From: Acestrorhynchus altus
Lineage: Eukaryota; Chordata; Actinopteri; Characiformes; Acestrorhynchidae
DNA length: 64,000 nt
Reading direction: 5' to 3'
Assembly (NCBI GenBank): GCA_034509495.1
Contig: CM067503.1
Coordinates: 15,686,169 to 15,750,168 of the forward strand
Part shown: positions 48,290-59,298 of the stretch, piece by piece
Position numbering within the stretch: the first letter of the stretch is position 1
Layout: each line of letters begins with the position of its first letter
Notes under the pieces: model-generated
What the model saw: the letters and a program-made list of their open reading frames with translations, nothing else
What the model was told of the DNA's origin: nothing
The model's database searches: none
Position numbers and translations under genes: made by a program

Positions 48290-48712
48290 AAACTAACAGT
48301 GATTTGAGTCTGGGTTGGAGGTCCACCTTCCAACAGGACAATGACCCAAAGCATACTGCTAAAGAAACATTCGAGTGGTTTAAGGGAAATGTGTAAATAT
48401 ATTGTACTAATCCAATTGAGAATTTGTGGTCAGACTTGATGATTGATGTTCACCAGCAGAAACCATCTAACTTGAAGGACCTGGAGCAGTTTTGCCTTGA
48501 GGAATGGGCAAAGATCCCAGTGCCAAGATCTGGCAAGTTAATAAAGACTTATCCAAAGTGACTTGCAGTTAGTTGTACGAAGGGTGAAAAGTTATGCACA
48601 CTAAGGTTTTAATCAAAGTTGTAGACATGTTCAGTAAATGAATAATTGTGAGGTAGCAAACCATAAAAATTGCCTGGGGGAGGGAGGTGAACACTTTCAC
48701 AAGGCCCTGTAT
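48290..48712 (+). mobile_element. Tc1-like transposase C-terminal fragment with right end
   Basis: In frame pieces are WRSTFQQDNDPKHTAKETFE (about 48315-48374) with the second catalytic aspartate in the QQDNDPKH motif, and WFKGN. Then come ENLWSDLMIDVHQQKPSNLK (SPDLNPIEN block partly lost), DLEQFCLEEWAKIPV (about 48477-48521) and KLIKTYPK. The end ACACTTTCACAAGGCCCTGT (48689-48708) matches the fish Tc1 terminal repeat. The N-terminal half is absent. Confidence 0.8.
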
Positions 48713-48954
48713 GTTAGTATACAAAGGACACCAAAGAAAAAAATTGTTCCTATCCTACAAAGTTATTTGTTACAATCTTTTCCTTTCTCTTTTTTTTTTT
48801 AGCACCAACACATTTGGTCCTAGGATGAATATCATGGATGCTGCTTGAACAAAATATTATATTTTATATTTTCACACAAGAATCATTTCTCCAAAAGAAA
48901 AGCCAGAATTCTAAGTTCTAATTTCAGTATTGATCTGCCCATGTCAAGTTGCTT

Positions 48955-49280
48955 CCTGTGAACTGTGGAGTTTGAACAGCCACTGTCGCGTCATTTCGCC
49001 CAGACGTTCCCCTGCACTGTCTGCCACTCCGAGTCACTTGCACCTTCTCTTGGCAAACTGTCAAAGAAATTTTCGATGCAGGTTTTAAGCCATGTTTTTC
49101 CATTCCGACAGGATTGGCGGTGGGGTCCCGAGGCGATGAACGCTAAGCTCCAGTTTCCGCGATGAAACACTCAGGGAGGCGTTCTGTTACACGTCCCGTT
49201 CGATTTGAATAATCTGCCATCTGAACCCTTGGCTCTATGGCAGCTTGCGGCTTTGTATTTCATTTTTGTGACAGCGTCTT
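48955..49280. promoter_or_regulatory. CpG-dense island-like segment
   Basis: By eye about 19 CpG dinucleotides fall in roughly 300 bp (for example GTCGCGTCATTTCGCC and ACGTCCCGTTCGA), whereas flanking intron is CpG-poor. It shows no transposon motif. It may be an unmethylated regulatory block or alternative promoter, or a young GC-rich insertion. The short 66-codon frame within is not convincing as an exon. Confidence 0.4.
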
Positions 49281-49311
49281 ACTCTCTTTCTATTATTTAA
49301 CACATGCACAT

Positions 49312-49327
49312 GCACACACACACACAG

Positions 49328-49377
<50 letters not shown>
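49312..49377. repeat. (CA)n microsatellite, about 66 bp
   Basis: CA array with one GACG interruption, adjacent to the CpG-dense block. Confidence 0.97.
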
Positions 49378-49379
<2 letters not shown>

Positions 49380-50964
49380 TTGAAATTCTTATTCTTGCTA
49401 TCTATGTGTCAATCTCTCTGGTCCCCAATAACAGAAAAATAAAGAAATCAAATTTCAATAAATTGGTTTTAGTTCTCACCAGGTTTAATTCACAAATATA
49501 TTCCTGACACTATTCTTACATTTGGAAAAGTCCAACACAAAACTGTGCTTTTATTATGATAGAGCTTCCTGAAAATGGTGCATGTGAGTTCTTCTTAAGA
49601 ACAGCTGGTGAACAAATCCTGAGGATCCAATGTGAATGTAAACAACTGATCAGAAAAGTTTGCTTATAGCTAGCTAATTGGTTACTTTAAAATAGTGGGA
49701 TATATCCAGTTTAGAGAAACAAAAGACTTTGGTACCATTTGGGTATGAGCACACAGGATCAGACAGAAATCCCAAAAGATCTGGACATAATTCATTCTCT
49801 TTCATTTGACTTCACTGGCTTGGGTTGATTCAACTCTTACAACCCGAGATCCACACTTTGTAGGCAGTTGTAAGCTCCATAACTCAGGACCAGAGTATCC
49901 AACAGACATGATACACATATCATAACAAATCACATCATTTGTCCTATGCTATCATCATTATGTGATTAATTAGTGAATAATCCAGCTCAGATTCAAATTC
50001 ACTAAAATTCACTAGTTTCCCACTTTAAGTACCAAACGAACCTTCCAATGCATATTTACTGCTCTGTCCAAATTTACATATTCAACTTGCATGCAGACTT
50101 AATGAGCACGAGGGGGTGGGATTAATGAAGTCCCTGACCAAGATATTGGGTTATAGAGGAAAACAAAGAAGAAGGGATTGTTTGATTTTTAATTTATTTG
50201 GACTACTATCAAGTATTTTAAAGCACCTATTATCCTAAATGTCCTTGTCACAATAAAGGGTCTTCCATTTTCAGTTCAAAGACGATCAATTTCAACAAGA
50301 GTTCTGAAATGGAAAGTTTTTAAGTCCTTATAAACACACAAAAACCCACAAACCCATCTCAAATTAAAACAAAATTATGTGGAGTGTATGGCATATCACC
50401 TAGGGTTCTAAAGATTAAAGCTTTGGGTGATTAGGATATTTCAATAAAAATAATTCAAGTACCTTTTGATCAATTCAATGGATCAGTTAAATTCATACCA
50501 ACCTGATGCACAAGAGCTACTCCGTAAAATGGCACTTTGCAATTATATGATTATATGTGCCATCATCATAATCATGCTGAGGTCACACATTTTATCAATT
50601 TATAACCAACTATAACATTTAAAGTATGTTACTTCAAACATAGGTTTCTATTTTAATTAGTGTAGATAAGAGTATAGCTGTGCCAAGGTCAGCTGGAAAA
50701 GAATAATAACTAATAATTCTCACAATTAAGAGATGCCTGAGACGTCATGTTTTATCGTGCTGGACCAACCTAATCACACCCCAGTTCCCCTGTAACTCCC
50801 TTCAGACATAGTGAGGCCAATTATTATTATTATGCTCCCTTGGAGTTCCAGACATGGATCGAACTCACAATTATATCCTGACAATAACGCTTACATTTAA
50901 AAATGACCTTTTTTTCAGTGTAGGTGGTTTCAGTACTTCAATACGTAGCCACTGCTGTTTAAGT

Positions 50965-51390
50965 CACACACACTATATGGATAAAATATTGAGACACCTC
51001 ATCATTAAATGTTTCTATCTGAAATCAAGAGTAATTAAACAGGTTTCTCAATCAAAAACTGTCTCTACTGTCCAGGTAAGTTTTTCTAAAATTTTTTCAA
51101 GCATTTCTGTGGCAATTTGATTGCATTTAGTGACAAGAGCAATAAGGTAAAGATGTCGGATGGTCACCAACCAACCTCAATCCCAACTCCCAACTCATCT
51201 CAATAGTTTGAATTGGCGCTCCATATTGGTACCATTGGTACCATTCCTATACTCCTCGACCCCATATCAGGCAATAGGAATGGTGCCAATAGGTTTAGGA
51301 TTGTCTGCTTCAGAGAGAGAGTTGATCTGTCAGAAGTGGGTGCAAGTAGTTGCAAATACATTCAAACATTTGCACACATAATATCAGATG
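50965..51390 (+). mobile_element. Tc1/mariner-type MITE (copy B)
   Basis: Starts CACTATATGGATAAAATATT with GAGACACCTCATCATT, a good terminal repeat, and continues TGAAATCAAGAGTAATTAAA, ACTGTCTCTACTGTCCAGG, GCAATTTGATTGCATTTAG and CAATAGGAATGGTGCCAATA. It ends near CATTCAAACATTTGCACAC. It has the same body as copies A and C and no coding content. Confidence 0.7.
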
Positions 51391-51399
51391 GTCATTCAG

Positions 51400-51800
51400 T
51401 AACTCATTATCCAGAGCCCACCTAGAGCCATCAAGCGCAAGGCAGGAATACCCCCTGGACAGAGCACCATTACAGGGTACCACACACACATGCACCTTTG
51501 GCAGCCTTTTTGGGTATGATGCTACAGGCTTGACACACCTGTTTTTCTGAGGTTTCTCCCATTTGTCTTTGCAGAACCTCTCAAGCACCATTAAATTGGA
51601 TGGGGAGAATCAAAGAACATTTTTATGTTTTATTTTTTTTTCAAATAAACTTGTCTCACTGTCATTTTGAGTGGAAATTAATTTAACCACTTTTGGAATA
51701 AGGCTGACAATGACCCAAGCAGGATTGAACCCACCACCCCAGACGCTGGGTGACATGCATCCTGTGCAGTGCCATTGTGTCACTGCATATAATGTATTAA
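51400..51800 (-). mobile_element. SINE-like repeat split by a later insertion
   Basis: On the minus strand, 51790-51710 reads GCACAGGATGCATGTCACCC, GGGGTGGTGGGTTCAATCC (B-box-like). 51490-51404 continues with CTGTCCAGGGGGTATTCCTG and CCTTGCGCTTGATGGCTCTA. These are two consecutive parts of a fish SINE. Between them, about 51490-51620, lies GGGTATGATGCTACAGGCTT and GGTTTCTCCCATTTGTCTTT, a different repeat that interrupts it. Confidence 0.5.
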
Positions 51801-52399
51801 TCAAATTGACAATACTTATTTTTCTCTGATTTTCATAACAATATATTACACATTGTTAGATGAGGGCATTATTTTGTAATTACGTGATCACATCTTTTTT
51901 CTGGATATATCATGTATTTTATTTACTAAACAACAGAATATATTATAGAAATTTCATTTAGTACTTTTTGAACAAAATGTAGAAAGTCTATACAAATTTC
52001 CATAGCAATGTATAAATTATATAGTGTGGGGGAAACAAAAATTGCTACTGATGTAAAAAAGTGTTACTGATGGTACATGTGTTTATTCCAAACATGCACA
52101 AGATTGGATCAGTCAATTGATCAGATGCAAAAAATAAAATAAAATAAAATACTTTGAATTTACATTGTTTAAACATGGCAAGTCATTGCAAATTAATAAC
52201 ATGTCAGCACAGTATCTATATTCTTCTTACAGCACAACACTTCAAAGTTCAGAGTACAAAGCTGATCATTTAGATTTGTAGTCTGCCCGTTGGTTGACTG
52301 TGCAGCCAGACCTACGAAATAAATGTTAATTACAAAATTCTGTACACTTCTATTCAAGTGTATAAGTGTGTGCCTTCTTTTCACCACACAGAGTCAGGC

Positions 52400-52690
52400 T
52401 TTATAATAACTGATGTCATTACCAAGTACGACATCAGCATATCAGTTTCTTCAGAAGGCTTATGGTCAATTTACAGACAATGCAGATTCTTGCTGAAAGT
52501 ACAGCATCCATTACAGCTATTAGCAGGGTCAATTCAAAGCGACTGCATCCTCGTTGACTGTGAGTGCTCTCACTTTCAGCCCAGCTCTTGTGTGAAAGTT
52601 AAACGCATTAAAAGAGGGATTTGGAGTGCTAATAGTAAAGGCACTGGCATAGGAAAAATGCCCAGCAGACAGGAATTGACATTAAGGCAG
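52400..52690. promoter_or_regulatory. Candidate conserved non-coding element
   Basis: Unique-looking moderate-GC block bordered by AT-rich sequence. An open frame of 116 codons crosses it, but acceptor, donor and codon pattern are unconvincing, so I prefer non-coding. Confidence 0.3.
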
Positions 52691-52714
52691 CCTCTGACAG
52701 CAAGATGACTTCAG

Positions 52715-53040
52715 TTTATAGATTAGTGCACTGTCCAAATGTTTGTTGACACTTCTGAACTGTCAAGGGTGTTTATAGAGTTTGTGCTTTTCTGGGAAGA
52801 TTCTACCTTAGATGTTGAATCATTGTTGTGAGGATTTGATTGTATTCATCCAAAAGAGAATTAGTGAGGTCAAGTATTATGTTCATTGATTAGTTCTGCA
52901 TCACAAGTGCCACTCCAGCTCATGTGATTGCTGGCCTATCACTCCAGATAATTAGTGAGGTAATGCTCTTGTGAGCAGCTCCAGAGCTCCACAGCCTAAT
53001 AGTCTTTACCCCTCTAACACTTGATATTAAGCATGGCCTA
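52715..53040 (+). mobile_element. Tc1/mariner-type MITE (copy C, right end lost)
   Basis: Left end GCACTGTCCAAATGTTTGTT, then GTTGTGAGGATTTGATTGTA, GAATTAGTGAGGTCAAG, CAGCTCCAGAGCTCCACAGC, TTTACCCCTCTAACAC and AAGCATGGCCTA, all colinear with copy B. The right terminal repeat is not found. Confidence 0.65.
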
Positions 53041-53517
53041 CTCTAATTATAATACTGTTGTATATTACAAAAACAAAAACTTTTTTACATTTGTACTTCA
53101 CTGGGTACTGTACAAACAAACCACAATAATAATATATAAACTTTATTATTTTTTATTATTTTTATCTTTAAAAACATATTTTCATTTGTGATTACTTGCC
53201 ATATTAAAATCATATGATTATTTTCAGAATATAGACTGACACAAAGTATCTACTAGGTTCATTACAGGTGTGACCATAATTGTACATCTGTATCTGTATC
53301 TATTTAGTGCTCTATACATCCAAACATCCATGCTCTGTCTCAAAGCCATGGAATATTCACCATATTTAAAGATATTAAAGAACTCAACTAGACCTTCCCA
53401 CACCCTTCGCACACTGTGCAAAACAAAAATTGTGCATTACATCAGTACATGTCAACAACTGAAGAAGAGACTTCATGTAGGCCTACTAATCATAGTAATG
53501 TCTTTTTCCACTTCAGC

Positions 53518-53519
<2 letters not shown>

Positions 53520-53567
<48 letters not shown>
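53520..53567. repeat. (AT)n microsatellite, 48 bp
   Basis: Perfect AT array. Confidence 0.97.
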
Positions 53568-53574
<7 letters not shown>

Positions 53575-53689
53575 GGCTGATTACAGGGAATTGGTGAAGG
53601 ATGGTGAAGGTGTAATCTGCAACTCAACATAACAATGAAGGGACAAGAAATCAGTGATCCTTGTTTCCATCAGGGATGCCTGCATGGAC

Positions 53690-54070
53690 ATTGTTTAGGA
53701 CTACAAGTATCTGGGAGTGCATATTGACAATAAACTGGACTGGGCTTAGAACACTGGTGCATTTTACACTGATGCCCAGAGTCATCTCTATTTTTGGAGG
53801 TCTTTTAACATCTGCCAGACGATGCTCAGGATCTTCTATGAGTATGTCTTGCATGCCGGGGCAGTAGGCTGAGGGCGGGCAGACAGCAACAGATTCAACA
53901 AACTGAAGGCTTGTAAGGATGTTGTGGGAGTTGAGCTAAACTCTCTGATGGCAGTGTCAGCAAGGAGGATATGTCCAAGCTATAGGCAATTATGGACAAT
54001 GGCTCCAAACCACTATATCAAACGGTGATGAGACACAGGAGCACTTACGTTTCTTATGTATTTATTTGCT
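53690..54070 (+). mobile_element. Rex1-like LINE 3' fragment
   Basis: YKYLGVHIDNKLDW (about 53704-53745), SHLYFWRSFNICQTMLRIF (about 53780-53835, one frame change), FNKLKACKDVVGVELNSLM (about 53898-53953). The pieces parallel those at 29145-29840. Several stops. The end is near CTTTAATAAAGCAATAGGG. Confidence 0.75.
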
Positions 54071-54183
54071 ATTGCTCTTTAATAAAGCAATAGGGTTTTT
54101 TTTGTTTATTTTTGTTTGTTTGTTTGTTTTTGTCAGATTACCTGATAAAGTAATGTAATGGATAGTAAATTTACTAAATATTG

Positions 54184-54308
54184 CTCAGGGGTTAGATTGC
54201 AAATTAATCTTTAACTTTAATATTTAATTTAATATATATAAATATATAGTAACAAAGTACTTCTTTGAAAGCTCAAGGGTTAGATTGCAAATTAATATTT
54301 AATATTTC
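54184..54308 (+). repeat. Local direct repeat, about 32 bp, 89 bp apart
   Basis: GGGTTAGATTGCAAATTAAT occurs at about 54189 and again at about 54278, each preceded by GCTCA and followed by a TTTAA tract, with AT-rich DNA between. Confidence 0.8.
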
Positions 54309-54419
54309 CTACTCATTTTGAAATATTGCCCTATGGTATATTATAACCAGGTGTTTCATTTTTCTTTTTATTCAGAAGAAATTTTGAAGTTAAAATTCAT
54401 TTAAACAAGTGCTACTCCA

Positions 54420-54740
54420 ACCACATCCAACTCTTCTTCTGAAGTGCCATCACTGAACACCTCCTCCAGAAAATGCTCTCTAAACGCTCATCAGCGTCTT
54501 AGCTGAACCTATCAACATATAAATACACCTGAAGACAGCTATGGATTAGCATACTGATTACAGCCGTACTTCTGACATGCCCTGGCACAAGAAGCCCCTT
54601 GAAGTTTGCAAAGGCTGATATCTCAGCATCACGGGCAGGTACATTTAGAAACATGGGAATTAAATCTAAGCTGGAAGTTAGACTGTCATTGGGGAAATAA
54701 GCGACATTGCTGCGTTTAGCACCAATTTACGCCATCATGA
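54420..54740. promoter_or_regulatory. Candidate conserved non-coding element
   Basis: A GC-balanced block free of repeats within AT-rich intron 3, containing GGATTAGCATACTGATTACA (paired- or bicoid-type TAAT/GATTA sites) near 54542. Inferred from composition only. Confidence 0.3.
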
Positions 54741-55009
54741 TTTCTCAATACAAGCTACAGGTTAAAAGTGTTACTTATATTAAGAAATATATATACTTTT
54801 TAAAGTGAAATCATCATCACAATCTTCCTCCATAATTAAATTCCATGCATTCAGGTCAATTTAGCTATTGCCCTTACAAGTCATGGATCACACCAGTGTG
54901 ATCTAACCATAGCTGGTTCCATTTGTCAAAGCATAAAGAAAAAATACTCTCATCATTATAAACTTGTAGACAGTGCTGGCATGCTATGCTGCTTCAGGAT
55001 CCAAAAACA

Positions 55010-55255
55010 ATTTATAAACATGCATGAAGGCCCCCAAAATGGGATGGGGTTTGTGCTGCATTTATCTTCATATCATTGTCATTTCTTGTCATATGAAGAT
55101 GAGAAAAAAAAGCGTGTGAATCTGTTGATTCTGTTCTGCAGTTCTGAATACATTAGGGAGGTGCGGGGGCTAAGAAGGAGCAAATGAAAGGAGTACAAGA
55201 GAGACAAACATAGACAGAGGTTTGTGCATTTAGCAGAACTTTTAGAGAACAGAAC
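55010..55255 (+). repeat. Unassigned dispersed repeat (copy 2)
   Basis: Colinear with 28880-29065: CCCAAAATGGGATGGGGTTT, GTGCTGCATTTATCTTCATA, GTGAATCTGTTGATTCTGTT, AGAGACAAACATAGACAGAG and GCATTTAGCAGAACTTTTAG. It carries extra sequence between the last two blocks. Confidence 0.6.
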
Positions 55256-56138
55256 ACGGTTCTCTCATTCGCTCTTGATCAGACAGCAAGTATTGTGTAG
55301 GAAAAGAGTCCAGTCCACACAATGACTCACACATCAGTAATGGCGTGTGCATACACACAGCGTGAACCGCAAGAGGTACGGATCGATGGGAAGTGCTTTT
55401 GCCTCACAGCATGTGTGTGTTGCCTCCAACAAGTCTCGTTCTGGGTTGTGGGCTGTCATGTACATTGCACCTGACCTCGAGAGTGGTTGAAGAAGCCAGT
55501 GATGTGTTCCGCTGTAAGTTCCATTAGAAAATATGTCATCAGTATATCGGATTGTGTTTTTTTTACCATACTTTTCTCAAGCTCTGCCAAAGATGCTGTA
55601 AAATGTGTAAAATGAATACATAACAAGCCATATGGAGAAGCAGAGTGAAGACTTTTAACATCATTAACCTGATGTCCACATTGAGAGATCATCAGAAAAA
55701 AAGTGACTGGTCTATGTTTGTATTCAGTGGAAGTACCAGGGCTGATCATGGGCACACATTTGAAGTAACATCACACTGGTGTGTCAGTGGAAAGTCTTCA
55801 TTCTTTCTTTTTTTTTTAATGATTTTGTGATTGGACTGAACACACAGTGTGAATAATATTAACAAAATGTTTTAAAATTGTATTATTAAAAAAGTAAAAA
55901 TCTGGGTAAAAATTAGGTTAGAATTTTTGAATATTGTTTTGACAAATTTTCAATAAATAGCCCAGACCTAGTACCACATACAAAACTCCAGTTCCACATG
56001 CTGATCTTATTCACATGGTTCAACATGGAAATGTACATGACTTAACTACACTTTAAGGGGACAAAATCAATCTACCCAAGGTTAAGTAAGAATAAGAAAC
56101 CAATGTACTATAGGTTCAGACTTTAAACTGTTACTTAC
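55256..56138. other. Intronic stretch downstream of exon 3
   Basis: 55440-55800 is moderately GC-balanced with short frames on both strands but no recognisable family. 55840-56130 is AT-rich, leading to the exon 3 donor. Confidence 0.4.
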
Positions 56139-56433
56139 CAAGAGGGGACATCTCAGGCACTCCAGCAGTGTATGGTCCATCTGGAAATTTGGGTTCATTG
56201 TCATTGATGTCTTGCACCTTTACAATGAACTCCGACTCATCCTCCACTGGAATGTTGGTCTCACGGTCCACTGCTTGTGCCCGCAAGGTGTAGTATCCTT
56301 GTTCCTCTCTGTCCAAACGTTTGGTTGCATGGATATCTCCTGTGTTTTCATCAATGGTGAAGATAGAGGAAGCTCCTTCACCGGTCAAGACATACTTCAC
56401 ATTTCCATCACCCTTGTCCACATCAGAGTGGAG
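56139..56433 (-). CDS. cdh7: Type II cadherin (cdh7-like) internal exon 3, EC1 domain
   Basis: This exon encodes most of the first extracellular cadherin repeat (EC1) of a classical type II cadherin, a calcium-dependent homophilic adhesion protein of the cell surface. Translation on the minus strand starts LHSDVDKGDG, runs through LDREE and the calcium-binding DINDNEP, and ends PYTAGVPEMSPL plus one base. A QAV tripeptide (in RAQAVDRET) sits where type I cadherins have HAV, which is a type II trait. The acceptor is a pyrimidine-rich tract ending ttccag at 56434; the donor is gtaagt from 56138. The length is 295 bp, phase 0 to 1, the conserved size of this exon in type II cadherins. From memory the residues match cadherin-7 better than cadherin-20, -6, -10 or -12. 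There is no stop or frameshift. The type II cadherin call is near certain; the exact paralogue is likely but not proven. Confidence 0.93.
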
Positions 56434-57734
56434 CTGGAAGGAGGAGGATAATGATGGAGTCAGACACAAAGAATATTGGCACAGGACACTAGTATACACT
56501 TCTGTTCTTGTGTGAAGTGTTTACCTGTCCTAATAAACATGGGAGAATGAAAATGAACATCTAGTTTTGATGTTGTTCATCTAGTCTGATGAATTACCGG
56601 AAAATACTTCAACATCTTAAAAAAGTAATTGAAAATCACAAAGGAGTTTCTACAGAAAGCTTGGCACAGACATCTGAAGGCCTGTTCAAAGTGTGGCTAT
56701 GGAAGTTATACTACTGCAGGAAACTGAGTTGGGTTTGTTGATATGGACAAAAAAATCAGAGTCCCATATTTTAGCTTAATGATGATAAATGATATATGAT
56801 ACAATATATAATATATGGCAGAGCTCTGTCTTATGCCACTTCATGGTGTGCCAGTGAAAACAGAAATGAAGGTGGAGGGTAGCAGTGTAGAAGAGAAGCT
56901 CAGAGCCAAGGGCATTGCAGAGCGAAACAGAAGAAAAGGGTTTTCTGCAGAATGTTATTTAAAAACATTAAAACTTGATGTAAACAATATCACCTCAGCC
57001 AATATTTTGCTCTGTTAATATCCCAATATCAATGTAAATATCAATATATCACCCAGCCCTAAAACTGAGTGCATTTACAAATGTGGCAGCAGGTTGCAAA
57101 TAATACAATGTTCATCAACATAATCTTGCTGTAAATTCAATGTTTCATTTTTTGAAAAGATTAAATGAATAACTATGGAGTATTCCAACTTTTAAAGAAA
57201 GCTATGCAGTAACTCATAACTGCTCCACAATGTATTATATTAAACGGGAGTTTTGTGGTATTTAAAAGATGCTTCACAAAACTCTTTAGAAAGCTATGAA
57301 GCAGAAGACAAAAATATGCACTCTTTAAAATCAGACACTTTGTTGAAGATTCTTCAGCCTGCTCTTCTTCCACTGCCCTGAGTCAAATCTTCAGTGACTC
57401 AGCTCAAGTGAAAAAAGATACTAAAGTACTGAGCAACTGTATTTATAGCAACACTATTATCTTGGAACAAATTGTTTTGCCAATTGTTTTTACTCCCTAA
57501 AAAATATCTAACTACATTCAGTTTGCTTAAACTACCTTCATGATGCTAATAATGCAACTCTGTTAATGTTGATGTTTTATTAATGACTATTAACTCTAGT
57601 CATACATATATATATAAACATGACCAGTTATATCACACGTATAGATTTATAACCATTATAAACTGTACGATACATTATGAACCAAATGGAGATGATGTTA
57701 CTATTTTATGCAGTATTACTGTCTTGGAAAAATG

Positions 57735-58060
57735 AAAATTAATGTGTAGAATTCTCCTCCCAGTCTCCTCAAAGGTGTGCAAGCACTGCAGCCCGTCTCT
57801 ATTTAAGGATACAGTTCTGATAGCATGGATAAGGGGGTGTGAAAGGGTGAATGGAAAAAAAAACCCCTCTACAAATCAATGCTGACACTTTGAGAAGCTC
57901 TGTATATAAACAAGCCTGCAGAAGCGATCGCGTGACTCGCTCCACTGACTGTTTACTTTCCAACTGAAGTTTCAGAGGTTAATTGTGTCACCCAACCATC
58001 TCTCAGCACTTTCTGAAACTTCCAGACATTTGCCACTTACTGTTGACCCTTAAGCCAAAG
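57735..58060. promoter_or_regulatory. Candidate conserved non-coding element upstream of exon 3
   Basis: Unique-looking block in intron 2 with AGAAGCGATCGCGTGACTCG (57920-57939), a TATATAAACAAG forkhead-like site and CTGTTTACTTTCC nearby. There is no repeat signature. 56434-57734 otherwise holds nothing recognisable. Confidence 0.3.
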
Positions 58061-58114
58061 AATTTACAATGACAAAGACAGCCACATTCACCATTTGTGT
58101 TGGACATGGGAATT

Positions 58115-58274
58115 TGACCTATCCGCACAGAGTAACAGTGCAGCGTTCAGCCTTTGCATAGAGGGTGCCTTGCTCAATTGCTCAACAAGGTTAGCTTTGC
58201 AAACATGAAATGAAACTGACAAGCCTGCCATCAACAATCCAGTGCTCTACCCACTGAGCCACAACTGACCCCCA
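58115..58274 (-). mobile_element. tRNA-derived SINE fragment
   Basis: The minus strand begins GGGGGTCAGTTGTGGCTCAG. TGGCTCAGTGGGTAGAGCAC is a very good polymerase III A box with tRNA-like D-arm. The B box is decayed. TGAGCAATTGAGCAAGGCAC follows as the SINE body. Same orientation as the other SINE copies. Confidence 0.75.
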
Positions 58275-59298
58275 CTAAACCACCACTGAACCAACATGGC
58301 CCAAATTAAGGAAGTTTAGCATTGAGGAAAAAAATATATCAAATGCAAAATACCTGCCCTACCACTGAAATATAAACAATGACATTCATATTAACCAGTC
58401 TGTGAGGAAAACGTACCACCTAAACACCTGCAAACTTACCATATAGCCAGAAACAAGAATGCCAAACAAGATCCGCATACAATCTACTCCACCTTATTAG
58501 GCAATGTTGAGAATATTCTGGGGTATTATGTGTGAGTTATAAAAAACTCAAGACAACATTACAATGTGCTCAGAAAAGAGCAATTAAACATGGAGCAAAG
58601 GATGCAGGAATCAAAATGAATTCACACATTTTCACAGAAGAAATGGGACACCAGACTACTAGACTTTTTAAAGGCTAAATGTAACATGAAATATTAATAT
58701 CACAGCAACATTAATGCCTGTGGGGTTATTTATTTATTAAAACTTTGTTTCCAAAGTTTTCATATTTTATTTATATTTTCATTGCAATTTATATTTGTGG
58801 TGGAAATGTGAGAAGGGTATCTACTTAGCTGTAATGTAAAGCAAGTAAATAAACTTAAAACAATGTTTTTACATCCTAGGCTTGCATATAGTTAGTGCAT
58901 TCTGTTTCTGTTGGACTGTTGGATCAATTTTGCTGTTACTGGTATTTTATTTGTCCAATGTGTTGCCTGTCTTTATGTATGGATTACATTCATGTTTATG
59001 TTTTCTGTTGAAACAAAACCTGGGTACTCTGAAAAATCTATTTTATTGTGACAGGTTTGGGGATGTTCTATATTTCTGCATAAAAATGTGGTTCTCCTTA
59101 TCTACCTTTAGAAAGGTCAAATGTATGCAGAAATATAGAAAATACTAAAAGGTTCTCAGACTTTCATGCATCTTCATACATATTCTGTATATATTGTGAA
59201 AAAGTACTGGATATTTTCTGTCCTACATGTACCCTTGCCTTAAAAAATAACTCAGTTCTATCAGGAAAAGATTATTGTAGTCACTTGAGATTCTAAAG
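58275..59298. other. AT-rich intronic stretch
   Basis: No recognisable feature. The 88-codon frame at 58882-59148 lies in T-rich DNA and has no splice or family support. Confidence 0.45.

Larger units (their letters stand above)
42112..56138 (-). other. Intron 3 of the cadherin gene, about 14 kb
   Basis: It is bounded by a gtaagt donor at 56138 and a ccacag acceptor at 42112. It carries fewer transposon remnants than intron 4 and more long non-repetitive, moderate-GC blocks, listed separately as candidate regulatory DNA. Stretches 42850-43660, 47080-47260, 47670-48285 and 49380-50960 contain only AT-rich sequence without a recognisable feature. Confidence 0.85.

Noticed and set aside
52358..52708. 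A 116-codon plus-strand frame as a possible exon or gene
   Set aside because: No family resemblance and no convincing splice or promoter context; better explained as a non-coding block.
55456..55755. Minus-strand 99-codon frame as a retroelement or cadherin exon
   Set aside because: I could not match it to any domain; it lies in intron 3 where the two flanking exons already join in frame.
58220..58273. tRNA-like sequence on the minus strand
   Set aside because: Only an A-box/D-arm-like part is intact; it continues into a SINE body, so it is not a tRNA gene.
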